The notes beneath the pieces are model-generated. The model searched no databases. It saw nothing but the letters and a program-made list of their open reading frames with translations, and was not told where the DNA came from. From assembly GCF_001522545.3 (NCBI RefSeq), contig NC_031770.1, forward strand, positions 35,031,866 to 35,095,865: DNA of 64,000 nt. The letters run 5' to 3'. Origin of the DNA: Parus major (lineage: Eukaryota > Chordata > Aves > Passeriformes > Paridae). Both the position numbers and the translations under genes were made by a program. This document shows, in pieces, positions 11,651-24,143 of the stretch (position 1 is its first letter; each line of letters opens with the position of its first letter).

Positions 11651-11720
11651 CTCTGCGATCGCTGGCCCAGCCCGGCCTGTCCCGGCTCTGCGATCGCTGG
11701 CCCAGCCCGGCCCGGCCCGG
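11651..11720 (+). repeat. Two-copy 35-bp tandem repeat in FEZ2 promoter
   Basis: Units 11651-11685 and 11686-11720 agree at 33 of 35 positions. Each holds the self-complementary octamer GCGATCGC (11655-11662 and 11690-11697). The repeat lies about 100 bases upstream of the FEZ2 ATG, in the core promoter or 5'UTR. Confidence 0.9.
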
Positions 11721-11822
11721 TTCCGCGGGCGCTGCCTCAGCCGGGCCCCGCCCGCCGCAGGCCGCAGGGAGCGCGCGCCGCCGGGAGCGCGCAGCGCCGC
11801 GTCCCCAGCTGCGGTGGCGGCT

Positions 11823-12061
11823 ATGGCGGCGGCGGCGGCGGCCTCGCAGCGAGACCCCGGCGACTGGCAGGACTTCTCGGGATTCCAGCCCTCCGCGGGG
11901 AGCGGCCCCGAGGCTGCCTGCGACAAAGGCGGCTGGGGCGGCGGGGATCTCGGGGCGAAGCTGTCCCTCTGCTTCGAGCCCCCGCAGGCCCGGGCTGGCG
12001 GCGGCGAGAGCCGCGTTCCGCTGCGGCCGCTCACGGAGCAGAGCGCGCTGCAGGACGACGA
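11823..12061 (+). CDS. FEZ2: FEZ2 exon 1: start and acidic/Ala-Gly-rich N-terminus
   Basis: FEZ2 (fasciculation and elongation protein zeta 2) is a cytosolic adaptor related to FEZ1, which links kinesin-1 to cargo and acts in axon outgrowth. Exon 1 encodes residues 1-79 and two bases of codon 80. It starts MAAAAAASQRDPGDWQDF, and the DWQDF core and the KLSLCF motif near residue 57 match the vertebrate FEZ2 N-terminus. The ATG has a good context (GCGGCTATGG) and is the first to open the conserved frame. The donor is GACGA|GTGAGT. The poly-Ala run comes from a GCG repeat and the Gly-rich linker is more variable than the rest. The nine exons total 1,119 bases, 372 codons plus stop, close to mammalian FEZ2. 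Confidence 0.93.
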
Positions 12062-13589
12062 GTGAGTGCGGGCCGGGGGGCGCGGAGAGGGAGCGGAGGG
12101 GAGGCCCGGCCCGGCCCGGCCCAGCCTGAGGGGACAGCGCGGCCCCACAGCCCTGCTGTGCCCTGCGAGAGCGCTGCCCCTGGGCCTTGCCGAGCCCGGC
12201 AGAGCTTGTGGGCTGCGGGAGCGGAGCCTTTCCCCGCCCCCGGGCTGCAGCCGGGATCCGCCGGGCTTTCGCAAAGGGGCACGTTCGGCCTCCGCGGCGC
12301 GGGTTTGACGGGGAGCCCTCCGGCTCTATCCCCCTGACTGCCAGGGAAGCGTGCGAGCATCCCAGAGCTTCTTACCCCGCCGAGCTAGCGAGAAGTACTT
12401 GTTCTGAAGTGCAGTGACCGTGGTTAGTATTTGTATTGCTTTTTGCAAAGTGCCCACTCTCTCAGTGCTTGAAATTAAACATGGGAGGTGCAGAAAGCAG
12501 GCAAAGAACAAAATTGCAGCTGCAACTGCGATAATTGTTTGGGATTTTTTCGCCTGAGGAGTAGAGCCTTTCTAAGCCATGCTGCTGTACAGTTTTTAAC
12601 ATTATTTTACTATTATTTCGATTTCTTATAGTAAATTTAGTCAGCTTCATTAAAAATTTTGCAGTTACTTTAAAGTAACTAAACTGTATGTCATGTTCTA
12701 AGAGAGGAATAAATAGAAAAGCCTGTTAGCAAAATACTAGATCTGTGGTGTAAGCAGCGAGGTAAGTTCGGTGAACCATGAATCACGTTGAGCAGTGATA
12801 AGGCTCTGTCTGCCTCGGCCTTTCGTCTGACCTCTGTGAGCCTTAGCTGGAAAACCATTCTGAACATCCACCCACAGCAAAGCGCCTGGAGGCAGGGCTT
12901 GGTTGGGGACTTGGGGAAGCGGCCTGCTCACAGGGCAGCTGTGCTTTAAGACTGAGCTGCTTCACCATCGTAGGTCTGCATGGGCAAGCCTCCAGGACAG
13001 CCAGAGAGGATGTACACTCTAGAAACACCAGACTGACCGAGGACAAGAGTGGTGGGCTGAGCTCTGCAAGAGCACTTCTAGAAAAAAAAATAAATTAATT
13101 CTTCCAAAATTTTCGTCTGATTTCTGCATTTTCATTATTCTGTGATAAATGGAAAGGAAAAAAAGAAAATATTTGGCTCAGAATTTGCTACTCAGCCTCT
13201 GCTAAACAAGATTAGGAATGTAATTTATAGCTCAGCTCAAATTTCATTGAAGGAAAGGCTCATCCACCCCCAGAAAAGATTTTGTGTGTAGTTACATAAT
13301 TAGTATAGAAACTGTGTCTTCGTTTATTGGATTTTTTTTCACTGCTGTGCATATTTGTGGTGTTGTTAAACAAAGTTGTTTAGCAAGGGAAGTAAATTAT
13401 GTTTATCACAAAGCATATTCTCATAGATTTAAAACACTAAAAATATTATCAGTTACTTGCAGATGAATATTTAGGGAGGAAAATACAGTTACTGAGAGAG
13501 ATACATGAGCATTGGGAATAGGGTTACTGTTGATTCAGTTTCTGCTTGTTTTGAGGTCTGCATTTTCGCTCCTTTATTCTTTTCTCCAG

Positions 13590-13698
13590 GATTTGGAATG
13601 CCTTGACTGATAATTATGGCAACGTGATGCCAGTTGACTGGAAATCTTCCCACACCAGAGCTTTGCACTTGCCAACACTGAATCTTTCAGAAAAAGGG
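13590..13698 (+). CDS. FEZ2: FEZ2 exon 2
   Basis: Encodes residues 80-116, beginning EIWNALTDNYGNVMPVDWKS, which is nearly invariant in the FEZ family. The acceptor is TTTTCTCCAG and the donor GGG|GTAAGT. The first base completes the Glu codon left by exon 1, and the exon ends in phase 0. Confidence 0.95.
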
Positions 13699-16600
13699 GT
13701 AAGTTCTGATTAGCAAAAGTACCCTCTTTGGATCTTTGATACTCAACAGGGAACAAAAACTGTTTGAATTTGTATAAAAGAATGTTGTTATTAAGTGGCT
13801 GAACATTTTTTTAGTACTTGCCATTATACATGAGAGCTTTTTAAAAATCAAAGAACCACTGATGTATGTTTGTATCTCCCTGGGTTGGAATAATTCAGGG
13901 TTAGCTTTACTCTTTATTAGAGCCAGAGCATGATAGAGGAAAATGTGAAATGAGATACTGTTTCACATAAAATCTTTCTGCTATATGATTCATGTTGAAC
14001 ACTGATCTGGGTAAGGAAGGAGAAGAGGTAGGAGTACTCTGATTTCATAAATCCAGTGAGGACTTTCTAAAGTTCATGTAATTCCACAGTCAGATAGCTT
14101 CTTTAACAAGAAAGGTGGCCCAGGAGATACTGAAGTGCAAGAGTTTGTTTTGTTTTCCTTATTTAAGAGTTAGAATAGTTCTCTGGGGCGGGAACAGGGA
14201 ATTAAGAGCTTCAGAGAGGTTTATAGAAAGGGTTGTCCTCTGATGATCTTAAAAGTGGATTAAGCACTTCAGGAAGAAAAGCTAGGAGGAATTCCTATCT
14301 CACAGTTTTCTGATAAAACTAGTGGCTTGTCTTTAAACAGTGAAGTTCAGTGATGCTATAAAAATATCTGAGTGCATAACCTGAGAATCAGATAATGCTT
14401 TGGCTTCTGCCATCCATTAGATAATCAACAGATACTTTTTACTGTGACAGGAGAAAAGATTGTTCTGCTGAAGGGGATACTTTGGGGTTCACTAGAGGAA
14501 GATGCAAATTTGGAATTCATTTTCTTGATTTGAGTCTCATGGTTATCCCTTGAATTTGACTTGTGTTTCTTCCAATTTTTATTGAATCCTTGTTCAGCTT
14601 TTGTAAGTGATTTTAGAGTAATTAAATTCTTACATTTTAACTAAAAATACAACCCTGCCACACTGTGACCTTGTGTCAGGGAAAACTCAACTAGAAGACT
14701 AATGGATTTCTTGATAAGGAACTAAGAATAATGCATAAGAAAATATTTCATATAGTTTTTGTAAGTTACCTGCGGGAGGTTCGGAAAAAAGTACATAAAA
14801 AAGTGTAAAGTAGTGTTGCTGGATTAGAAAGAATCTTAGGTATGCTGGCAGTAGAGAGAAAACCAGTTATGGATGAATGTATCTCAAGTTTTTTCAGCTT
14901 TCACTCCACATGGCATGCCTTCTGATGTGTAAAGGCTGTGGGGAGCATTTGACATACTTTTCTTCTGCTGCTCTGTGTTCAGCACTATTGCTGGATATGT
15001 GACAGCACATATGGACCAGCTAGGATCTTGTTTTCTCTTCCTTACAATGAAAACTAACAGCTAAGCAACACTTCCCTGATGCATGCGTTTGAAACTAATA
15101 ATATGCTACCGAAATTGTGCAGAAAGCACACAAGAAAACAATTCCTGTTTTAGTAGGGAAAGATACAAGGTCGATAAGACTGATTTGCCTGATCTTGGTT
15201 CCTTCACAGGACAGGTCTGTGCACAATTTTATACATCTCTGACAGTGAAAGAAGTAGCTGGGTGGAAGTGTTGTGCACAGTGGTACAAGGAATGGGATTG
15301 TGCAATTCCTTGTTTGTTTTGTTTTGGCTAGATTACTTTTAAATAGGTCATTCCCTGGTAGCAGGAGGATAGAAGGAGGCATAGAGTGTGGCTAGGTGGA
15401 AAGCCAGGTGTTCCTTTTAGTCCAGATTACAGCTGATGCCATTTTTTGGTGGTTTATTAGTCTGTATTATCAAAATGTATTTGAAGGTCTCTCAAAATGT
15501 TTCTGGAGAAGTCAGGAGGGAAAGCAGATCTCCTTCTAGATAAACTGTTAACCTTGCTTACTATCCCATCATTGTTGTCATATCCTGTGTGCATGTAAAG
15601 GTATTTGAGGACAGTGGACATTTAAAAAATGACAAATTGGAATGTATCTGTGTAGTAGGTGAAGAGAGAGTCATAGTGGAGCCTTGCCACTGAACATTTA
15701 CTGGAATTCAAATTGTTGGAAAAAGTGGACATTCAACTTCATTCTGAGGGCTGAAGAAGTGCAAATTGTGTGTTTTCCCCTACAGATGGGCTATCTGGGG
15801 ATATCAGGTGCAGATTCAAAATGAATCTGAAAACTATTAAGTTTTCTGAAGAAACTGAGAAAACTGGAGGAATTACAAGAAAAATTAAAAACTGATACTG
15901 TCAGATCAAGGACTTTGTATAGCCAGTCATGATGTTTGTAAATTAGCCCAAAGGTCAGTTAATGCAGTGGAGCTCAAATGGCACATATTGGGGTTTTCAG
16001 CTTTGAGGAGCTTTTCTAGCCTGGAATCTAGTAGTAGACAAAGTATAGAAACAATTTTGTAAATAAATCAGGATATATCACTGTATGAGAGTAAAATATG
16101 CCTGTCTTATTAAGTAGAGGACTTGTGTCTCTTAGTGTATGTATATCTTTGGTTTGAAATTATGTATATCATTTAGTGATATATATGGGAACAGTGTTAC
16201 TTCTCTTTCTTTCTGAAAAGATCCTGAGATATTCAGCAACACATTTTTTTTTTGATAATCTGTGGTGATAGTGTTCTGATATCACCATTCCATATCAACT
16301 CTTCTCAGCTTGTTTCCATGTTTTTTATTATGTGACAAAGTAGAACCATAAAAGCACTTAAAGTAAGAGGTTTGTGTAACATTAGACATTATAGGCAAGT
16401 TTTTCACCCCACATAGACATTTTTCAATCTTCAGTTAAGATCTAAGTATTTACTTGACAACCTCACATGTAGATGTCTGAATGTCAGTGTGTATATGGTC
16501 TTTATATATGGACTTTATTTAACAGCATTAAAGATTGACAGCTGTTTTAACTTTGTCCAGTTTTGCAGTTTTGATTTAATTTTCCAGGCTATTTGACAGA

Positions 16601-16755
16601 AAGAACTATTGATTCCATTATTATGAAGCAAGATTCAGTTTCATTCTTAAAATTCAGTGATCGTTCCCTTTTGTTCTTTGTACATTACATGCATTTTATA
16701 CCCTCACATTAGGGGTATATATATTTATACAGATACACCTTTTCATGCTTTTTAG

Positions 16756-16872
16756 GTAAATGACAACTTGAACCTTGACTTGTCAGATGATGAAGAGCTG
16801 AGAGAACAGTTGGATATGCATTCTATAATTGTTTCCTGCATCAATGAAGAGCCACTCTTCACAGCAGAGCAG
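16756..16872 (+). CDS. FEZ2: FEZ2 exon 3: acidic region
   Basis: A 117-base phase 0-0 exon encoding residues 117-155. It contains the acidic DLSDDEELREQLDMHSIIVS segment typical of FEZ proteins. It runs from a TTTTTAG acceptor to a CAG|GTAAAG donor. The first nine or so residues (VNDNLNLDL) are the least conserved part compared with my memory of the human protein. Confidence 0.94.
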
Positions 16873-18286
16873 GTAAAGTGTTCAGCAGACAGTGTTGTTG
16901 CTGTAGAATGTTTTTTCCAACTGTTATTATTTTTCGTTGTTGTTCTTGCTCTTCACTGTAGCTAAGCTTCTTGGTTGTTCTTTGTTTAGGGTTTTAATGA
17001 TGTGGGAGATATCATTACATCATTCAGATTTGAAAAGTGTTTCAGTACTTCAGGTGAGGTTGATAGTTCAGGCTCTTTGAAGTCTTTGTATGTTTCTTAC
17101 CATGAATTAGACAGGAATGATAGTGCTATTAGCATCATACAGCTAATGCTACTAAATTAAATATAAGTGTTAAAAAGAAAAAAATATTTTCAGAATCTTA
17201 GCGGTATGGTAGAGTTTGTAGTTTTCCAGCATGACTGTGTGTCAGTTCACAGTTTCACAGGGCTTTGTTGTTAGCAGGAATTCTTTGAAGTTTTTGCCTA
17301 ACATGAAGGCAGATCAGTATTTCTGCTACTATAAGCTTTCAAATTACTTGGTATCTAAAGCCTTCAAATCCCTGGATTTACTTCAATTATTTTGAAAATT
17401 GCTCTTCTGAGTAAGGTTAATGAGAGTAAGGTCTATTAAAATCCTGCTTTAGTAAGCAAACAAATAATCTATTTTGTTGTTGCTTAAATGGTTAAGCAAT
17501 GGTTAAGCTGTGAATTCTGATGAACACAGTTATTAAGAGTATGGGAGGTAGGACTGCTTGAACTGCTGCAGCTCCTTTTTACCGTGAGTTGGATCTCAGC
17601 ACTGGCTACAGCCTTTAAACTTGTAAAAGTTGCTGTGTTATTTATTCACATTTAGCCTGTAGAAATGTACTAATTTATGTGATGTAAAGTAAGCTATCTA
17701 TGCACAGAATTTCTGTTGTCATACTTTGTGTCTGGCTCAGGTCTTATGCCTAGGGATGCAAACCAGTGTCAGGTTATGGTGGATCAGTTCAAAACCTTCT
17801 CAAAAGTACAGTTGATTTTTAGGCTTTTCTGAGGGGCTTTTTGGTTTTTCAGAGGGGTTTCTGTGAGGTTTTTTTCTTTTCATTTTGTTGTTTTTTTGTT
17901 GGAGGAGGGAGGTGTATTTGTTTTACATAGAAAAATGTGGTGATATAGGAGTAGGTAATTTTTGTTGTCGTGTCTTCCTTCAACAGGATACTCAGGAAAG
18001 ATACTCCATCTTACTCTTTTATTTAGTTCTCTTAATCAGAATCATGGGTACCTTCATACAGAAATAACCCTGTAGTTTCAACATGCTGCTTGTTATGCCA
18101 TCACCAATTTACTGTTACAAGGTGTGATTATGCTCAGAGAGCAAGGATGGGGAGGAAATGTCAGTATGATTTTATTGATCCTCTTGCATCCACTCTTGGT
18201 GGTAGTTTCATCTTTCATCCAGCTTTGCTTCAAGTTGCAAACTCTTCATGTAGGAGGGTTTTCCTAAGGGTTTTCATTTTTCAAAG

Positions 18287-18431
18287 GTGATTGAAGAAAT
18301 AGAGGAAATGATGCAGGAGTCGCCTGATCCAGAAGATGATGAAACGCCCACCCAATCAGATCGGCTCTCTATACTTTCCCAGGAAATTCAGACCCTCAAG
18401 AGATCCAGTACAAACAACAGCTATGAAGAGA
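18287..18431 (+). CDS. FEZ2: FEZ2 exon 4: acidic and Ser/Thr-rich region
   Basis: Encodes residues 156-203 plus one base of codon 204. VIEEIEEMMQESPDPEDDET is followed by a polar Ser/Thr-rich stretch ending SYEE. This lies just before the coiled coil and is rich in potential phosphorylation sites (inference). The acceptor is ATTTTTCAAAG and the donor GAGA|GTAAGT. Confidence 0.94.
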
Positions 18432-21069
18432 GTAAGTGGTACTTAGTTTGTATTTTTGCTCTTATGCATATTGAAAATGGTTTAAAGGGTAAGTTTGCCA
18501 TGTGTTTGATTCTTAGTAAGTCCTTCTTATGAAATATCTACATTCAAAAATATTTTCAAAATAATAGCCTAGATTTAGTACATAGAGGACTTACCTTTGT
18601 CAGCTTTTTTATGACTAAGAACAAAAATAAGACTTTATAGAATTTCAATTGAAAGCAAATATTCTGAAGGTTGATACAGTGGAATGAGATTCCTTCATGG
18701 GTAAAGTGGTAAGTTGGTCATTTTTTATTAAACTTCATTATTTTCTGTAAAGTGAGACACTTTCTTGATGCCAGTACACTGTTGCAGCTAAAGCTCTTGA
18801 AAGCTATTGGGTAAATAAAGCTGTAACATACCTTTGGTACAGTTTCACTCATTGCAACATATCTGTATAGACAGTAACACAAAAATAAGGCAACCATTTA
18901 TTTTTTGCCCCATAAAGACTGTGCATATTTTTCAGTCTTCCCTTTCCATTCCTCTTCAGAAAGCTTGAAAGTTAAAAATGTCCTTTATATCTTCTATTCA
19001 GATGAAATAATCTGTGCTTCCCTATATAAAAGCAAAGTAGAAATTAGATTAATTATTTCATTGTAGTAGGTTGAATTGTATGTAAAAAAAACGGTGACTA
19101 ATCAGTTTCGTGATGGAAAATTTTGTTTCATCTGTGCATTTGTCAACAAGAATTCTAGAAGGTTGTAGGGACACAAAGAATATTTGCTAGATGATCTTTC
19201 TACTTCGGTCTTTCTTTAAAAGTTTGGTGCTTTCTTTCCTGTAGTCTGGATCAGCAGTGCAAACTCTGTAGAAGATTGAGAAAATTGGCCAACCTCTTGT
19301 GACATGACTTAGAGCTTCTACTACATTTCAGATTTATGGAAGAGATTCCAACCATGAAAATGGTCTCTTAACTGTCTCAACACATAAATTTCAAGAACGT
19401 GAAAGCAAAATGTATTGTGTTCAGCAGGGCTTCCTGCTTTTCTGACAGTTCCATATGTCTTAAGGTTTGCAGCTAATCAAGCTTGATCGGTATTTCATAT
19501 CATATCTGTTTTCCTTTGCCTCAGGAGTCCATCTTGTCTGCTGTATCTTTACAGTTTAAAGGTCAGTCTCGACCAAATAATGCCTTGAGTTATTTTGGCA
19601 GATAATTTAACTTTGCTTCACCAGTTTCTCAGAATCTGCTTTCATGTCTTTCAGGTCACTATTTTATTAAAAGCTCTTGCTACCTATTTTTAGTGTGTGA
19701 AGGTGCTCCAGAATTGGTCTGCATCTCTGAAATTTGTACAGGTTTTTCCTAGAAACGGTGGTTTTTGTAAGATAGATCAGATATTTTCATTCATTCAGAT
19801 TCAGAGCAGGAAATCACTTGCATTTACTTTTTTCTTGGATAGGAAAAGGCATACATTAAGGCAGTCCAAAAATAAAGCTCTGGTTACACAAGTGAGTTCT
19901 TCAGCCTACTAAGTTTCAGTCCATGTGGTTTTCTGCATTTGAATTCCTCTGTCTCCACTCAGCTGCATTAGCTGAGTATTTCCTATGTAGCCCTTTCAAG
20001 ACTTTGATAATGACAACTGATCTGTCATCACTCAGGATTGCAGTTGGGTAACCTACACCAATGTTTTTAGAAAAATTGGTTTTTAGGCTATGAAGCTGGT
20101 TGTTAAGTGTTGGGATTCACAGGTGCTCTCTCTCAGTACTGTTACAGTCTTTGAACAGAGTTTAAGGCCTAAGCTACCTTGAAAAACTGTGGCTCCTTGA
20201 CAGAATTGTCTTAACAGGTTTCATTGCCTTCTCTTCAGTTAAGTAAGTGACAAGGAGCTTTTGCCAATCAATTTTCCCTGCTGTAATTTAAGAGAAAAAA
20301 TTCACATTTCACATCCTACCTTTGATGCTTCTAAGAGCTACAGTTTTTTGTAGTTTGTGGCCTTTTTTGTATTTTTCAACACTTGTCTGTAGGTACTTTC
20401 CCTAACAAGAACTCTTGTAGACAGGGTATTTACTAGACTAATTCAATGAAACAAAATAATTGCAAGCATCTACGCAGTGTCCTTAAACAGATTGTACCTG
20501 TCAGTGTAATCAGGACTAGCTGTTTCTCAGGTGCCAAATAAGATTATGTTCTTCGACACAGCAACTGCTGGGACTTGCCAGCTTCCTTGGTGTGTCAGAC
20601 CTAAACTGGAACAGAGCGCGATCCTCAAAGATCTGCTCACTCTTAACCCAAGCAAGCCTCAAAACATTTTCTTCATCATAACTGCACTATCAGTAACACA
20701 TCAGCCAATAGTTCAGAAAATACAAAGGCCTTTTCCTTCAAACAGTGAGTGCAGAGGAAAGTAATAGTTTATAGTTGTGTCAGAAATTTAGCACTTCCTT
20801 CAGCTTCCAGCATAAACTACCAGCACATTCTTCATATTTGCAGATTATCTCAGATTTCTCAGAAGTAAGAAAAAAGTTTCACCATCTTTTTGTTGCTAAT
20901 CTTGTCACCTCTGGGATGTGTTTATTGCTCTAGGAGTACTGTTTTGTTCTGTGTGGTTTTAGAACTGAATTTTTTGTTTTGAGAAATTTCAGAGTACGTT
21001 TTTCTTGTAACTCCCACAAGTTTTCTCATGTTTAAAATCTTGACATATTTGTGTACGAACTACTTTTAG

Positions 21070-21338
21070 GAGTGAAAAGATTGTCCGTTGCTGAATTAAA
21101 TGAACTGCTAGAAGAAATTGAGACTGCTATTAAGGATTATTCTGAGGAACTGGTACAGCAGCTGGCTCTACGAGATGAGTTGGAGTTTGAGAAGGAAGTG
21201 AAAAACAGCTTCATTTCTGTCCTCATTGAAGTACAAAACAAGCAGCGAGAACATAAAGAAACGGCAAAGAAGAAAAAGAAGCTGAAAAATGGTAGTCCTC
21301 AGAATGGCAAACAAGAAAGAGGTCATATGCCTGGAACA
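21070..21338 (+). CDS. FEZ2: FEZ2 exon 5: coiled-coil core
   Basis: The largest exon, 269 bases, covering residues 204-293. It begins RVKRLSVAELNELLEEIETA and continues as a long charged helix with heptad-like leucines through RDELEFEKEVKNSFISVLIE. It then turns into a lysine-rich stretch (KKKKKLKNG) and ends HMPGT. In FEZ1 the matching region mediates dimerisation and cargo binding, and by homology it should do so here. The acceptor ACTACTTTTAG supplies GA to complete the Arg codon, and the exon ends in phase 0. Confidence 0.95.
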
Positions 21339-22091
21339 GTAAGAAAATTTTTATAAGTATTTATTAATTTAAAATATTTTCTTGGTTTTTTCCACTGTGG
21401 GAAGTAGTAGTCCTAGATTATATTAAGATACGTGGTGCTCCTGCTTCCATGCCATCATTCATAAACAAGGCTTAAGCTCTTCCTGTTGAGAGTTTTTTTT
21501 CACAAGGCCATGTATTTTACTCTTCTCATATTCAGAAAAGATTTTTTTCAGCTGTTTGCAAATTAGCCTGGAACTAGCATACCTTTTTTGCAAAAAATAC
21601 TGTCTTTGGATGTACTGTTCTGTGTTCTATTCTCAGTAGGCAAATTAATTTATGTGTTTGGTTTCACTGTGTGAATTTCAGTGTATGTTAGTCTTGCAGG
21701 AAATTCAATACTATTGTTGCTGTAGTTGCACTGATACTTACTGATCATGCTAGTTTCTAGGTAGGAAAAATGTGAATGTCTTACCTTGGATCTCCTAACC
21801 TGTGGCAGAGTTACTTCATTCAACAAGTGACAGGAAAGAGGCCAAAAGTGTAGTGCATGTGTACAGGGAGGAGATCATTTGTTTTATTCTTTACAGAACA
21901 TAGCAACAAAAGGAAAAATGTCTTTCAAGTAGAGTTGGATAAGAAGAGTCAAAGAAATTAGGTTATTAGCTAGTCAATTCAGTTTTTCTTTCTTACATCT
22001 AGTATAATTTAAAATTACTTAAATGAGATATTAATGTCTGAATTTCTTAGTACTTCTTATGGGATGAAGAAAATGTTTTGTAGGTCTTGGC

Positions 22092-22125
22092 TAAGTCCCA
22101 GAAAGAATTAAGTCCCAGAAAGAAT
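22092..22125 (+). repeat. Exact 17-bp tandem duplication
   Basis: TAAGTCCCAGAAAGAAT occurs twice back to back in FEZ2 intron 5. It is probably a recent slippage or microduplication. Confidence 0.95.
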
Positions 22126-24062
22126 GCCTCAGTTCAACATCAGAAGGTTTCAGGGTTTGCTTTTCAAATGTAAGGAATAAACATTTATAATGAAATATTA
22201 ATATTTCAGAATTTATTTCTAAACTTGCAAGCATATAGGGTTCTGATCTCATCTGTTGAATAAGAGATGTTTGTGTGCATAGCTAAGTTTTAGTGAACTT
22301 AAGAAAGTATAAGTCTGGAAAACAATACAAAATTGTCATCCCTTTACAAGTACACAATGAATAGTTCCTTTTTCCTTCCCAGTCATGGAAAACCAGAAAG
22401 GGATGTTCTATCTAGAAAGAAAAATAATTTCTTTGTTTTGAAACTCAAGTCAAGTGAGTCACAAACTGTTCTGGTTAGTTTAAAGATAATAAACTTGAAT
22501 GATGCTTTCAGGTATAACTTACATGGTCCCGGGATAAGACATTTTCATATTTGGTCACTTCAAGATACAGATATGTCAGGTTGCTTTCTAAGAGGGGTTG
22601 AACAGACTAGCTCATAGGTAAGACTGTAGCTGCATGTAATTCCTTTGAAAATAGATTTCATTGTCATCAAGGACAGATTTGAGAGCCCTCTCCCAAAAAG
22701 AGCTGCAAGGTTCAACGTTCCTTTCTTCAACAATCCTTTTTTCCATTTTTTTTTTATCTGAATGGCTGAGAATGTGCATACAGATAGTATGTTCTAGTAG
22801 ATTTGTGAAGACTGTGTTTCTGTTAATAAATCATGTATTAATTGGTTATTTTGTTAACTTCAATGAAGTCTCATTTAAATATAAAGATGGGAAGTAGAGT
22901 TAAATTGTCATACTCTTAAGAAAATTAATTTTTCTGTAGATACTATAACTGAATATTAAAAAAAAATAGGTATTAATTTTTTTGTCCTTAATACCATCTT
23001 TGGGTAAATCAGTTTCTTAGAGTTGTAAACTTTTAACTCTTCAGCAAGGGGAAACTGGGAAACAGTTAAAAATAGTCAGGGCTTGAAGATACCAGTTCCT
23101 TCAAGTAGGGTATCTTAAAAGAGATAAGATGGCTTTGGCAAAATTTATGTCTTTACTGACCTTGTGTGCTTTAGAAGGTACAAGAATACTGTATTCCAGC
23201 ACATTTTATTCTTCTCACATAAATAAATATATTCAGATAAACATGCTGAGGTGTGCTCATCATACTGCCCTGTGTCAGGAGCTTGGCTGTTTCTTCTTTT
23301 TATGTTCATGTCACTTGCTGATTTTATATTACATCCTAAACATCAAGAGTGTTTTTATTTTTTTTTTAGGTTTTTTTTTTACTTCTCCAGGAAGCAAAAG
23401 GGATTACAAAATTCAAGGAAAAATGTGTAGTTGAATTATATACTGCTTTTTCTTTACTTGGATTCCATAATTCCATGCAATGGAGCTTGAAATCAATATG
23501 GGTATATTATTACCTAATTGTGTATATTTTGTGATATTACATAAGACAGGGAATACTCACTGTTGCTTCAGTTGTAGAAAAGGAAGCATGAAAGCATAAA
23601 AAGTTTTAAAGAGGTGGAGCTGGAAATGGCTTCCTCTGAACAGTGTTTCTAGTACCTGCTTAAGATCTGAAAAATTGGTGTCAGTAGTGTCTCTAAGCAT
23701 ACATTATTTAAACACAAATGTTAGAATGGATTTTACTGTGAGCTGCACTTCGAAAAATGCTATTTTTTTCCATTTCTAATTAAAACAGCCATAAAAGGCA
23801 AGTCTCCATTATCAGGTGTGCAATGTGAAAATTTTGTTTGAATAAATTGTGGTGTAGAAATACTGCTTAACTGCCGTTATAAGGTTTGCTTTTTAATTAA
23901 AAAAATTAAGTAGGCGAGTGAAGAAATAGAAATGTGCTGAAATACAACTTGGAGCTTGTCTTTGCCATTTGACTTTCAGACTTGATAAATGCTGATTAAT
24001 AGTCTTCTGAACTTTTCTCTGTCCCTTTTTTTTTCTTTCTGCTATGTTTTCACTACTTTTAG

Positions 24063-24143
24063 CGCTTCAGCATGGAAGGGATCTCAAATGTCATACAGAA
24101 TGGCTTCCGCCACACGTTTGGAAACTCGAGTGGAGAGAAACAG
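24063..24143 (+). CDS. FEZ2: FEZ2 exon 6 (27-residue cassette)
   Basis: An 81-base phase 0-0 exon encoding residues 294-320, RFSMEGISNVIQNGFRHTFG and the end GEKQ. Because it is a multiple of three it can be skipped without a frameshift. From memory, mammalian FEZ2 isoforms differ by an exon of this kind. The acceptor is CTACTTTTAG and the donor CAG|GTGCTG. Confidence 0.93.

Larger units (their letters stand above)
11585..12330 (+). promoter_or_regulatory. FEZ2: FEZ2 CpG-island promoter and first exon
   Basis: About 745 bases of very GC-rich, CpG-dense DNA, against AT-rich flanks on both sides. It contains the FEZ2 start codon and the first splice donor. No TATA box is evident, as expected for a CpG-island promoter of a broadly expressed gene. 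The many long open frames on both strands here reflect the low stop-codon frequency of GC-rich DNA. The transcription start cannot be placed by eye. Confidence 0.85.

Noticed and set aside
11606..12274. Long minus-strand open frame (222 codons) and several plus-strand frames over the FEZ2 CpG island
   Set aside because: GC-rich DNA has few stop codons. Only the frame starting at 11823 matches a known protein and splices correctly.
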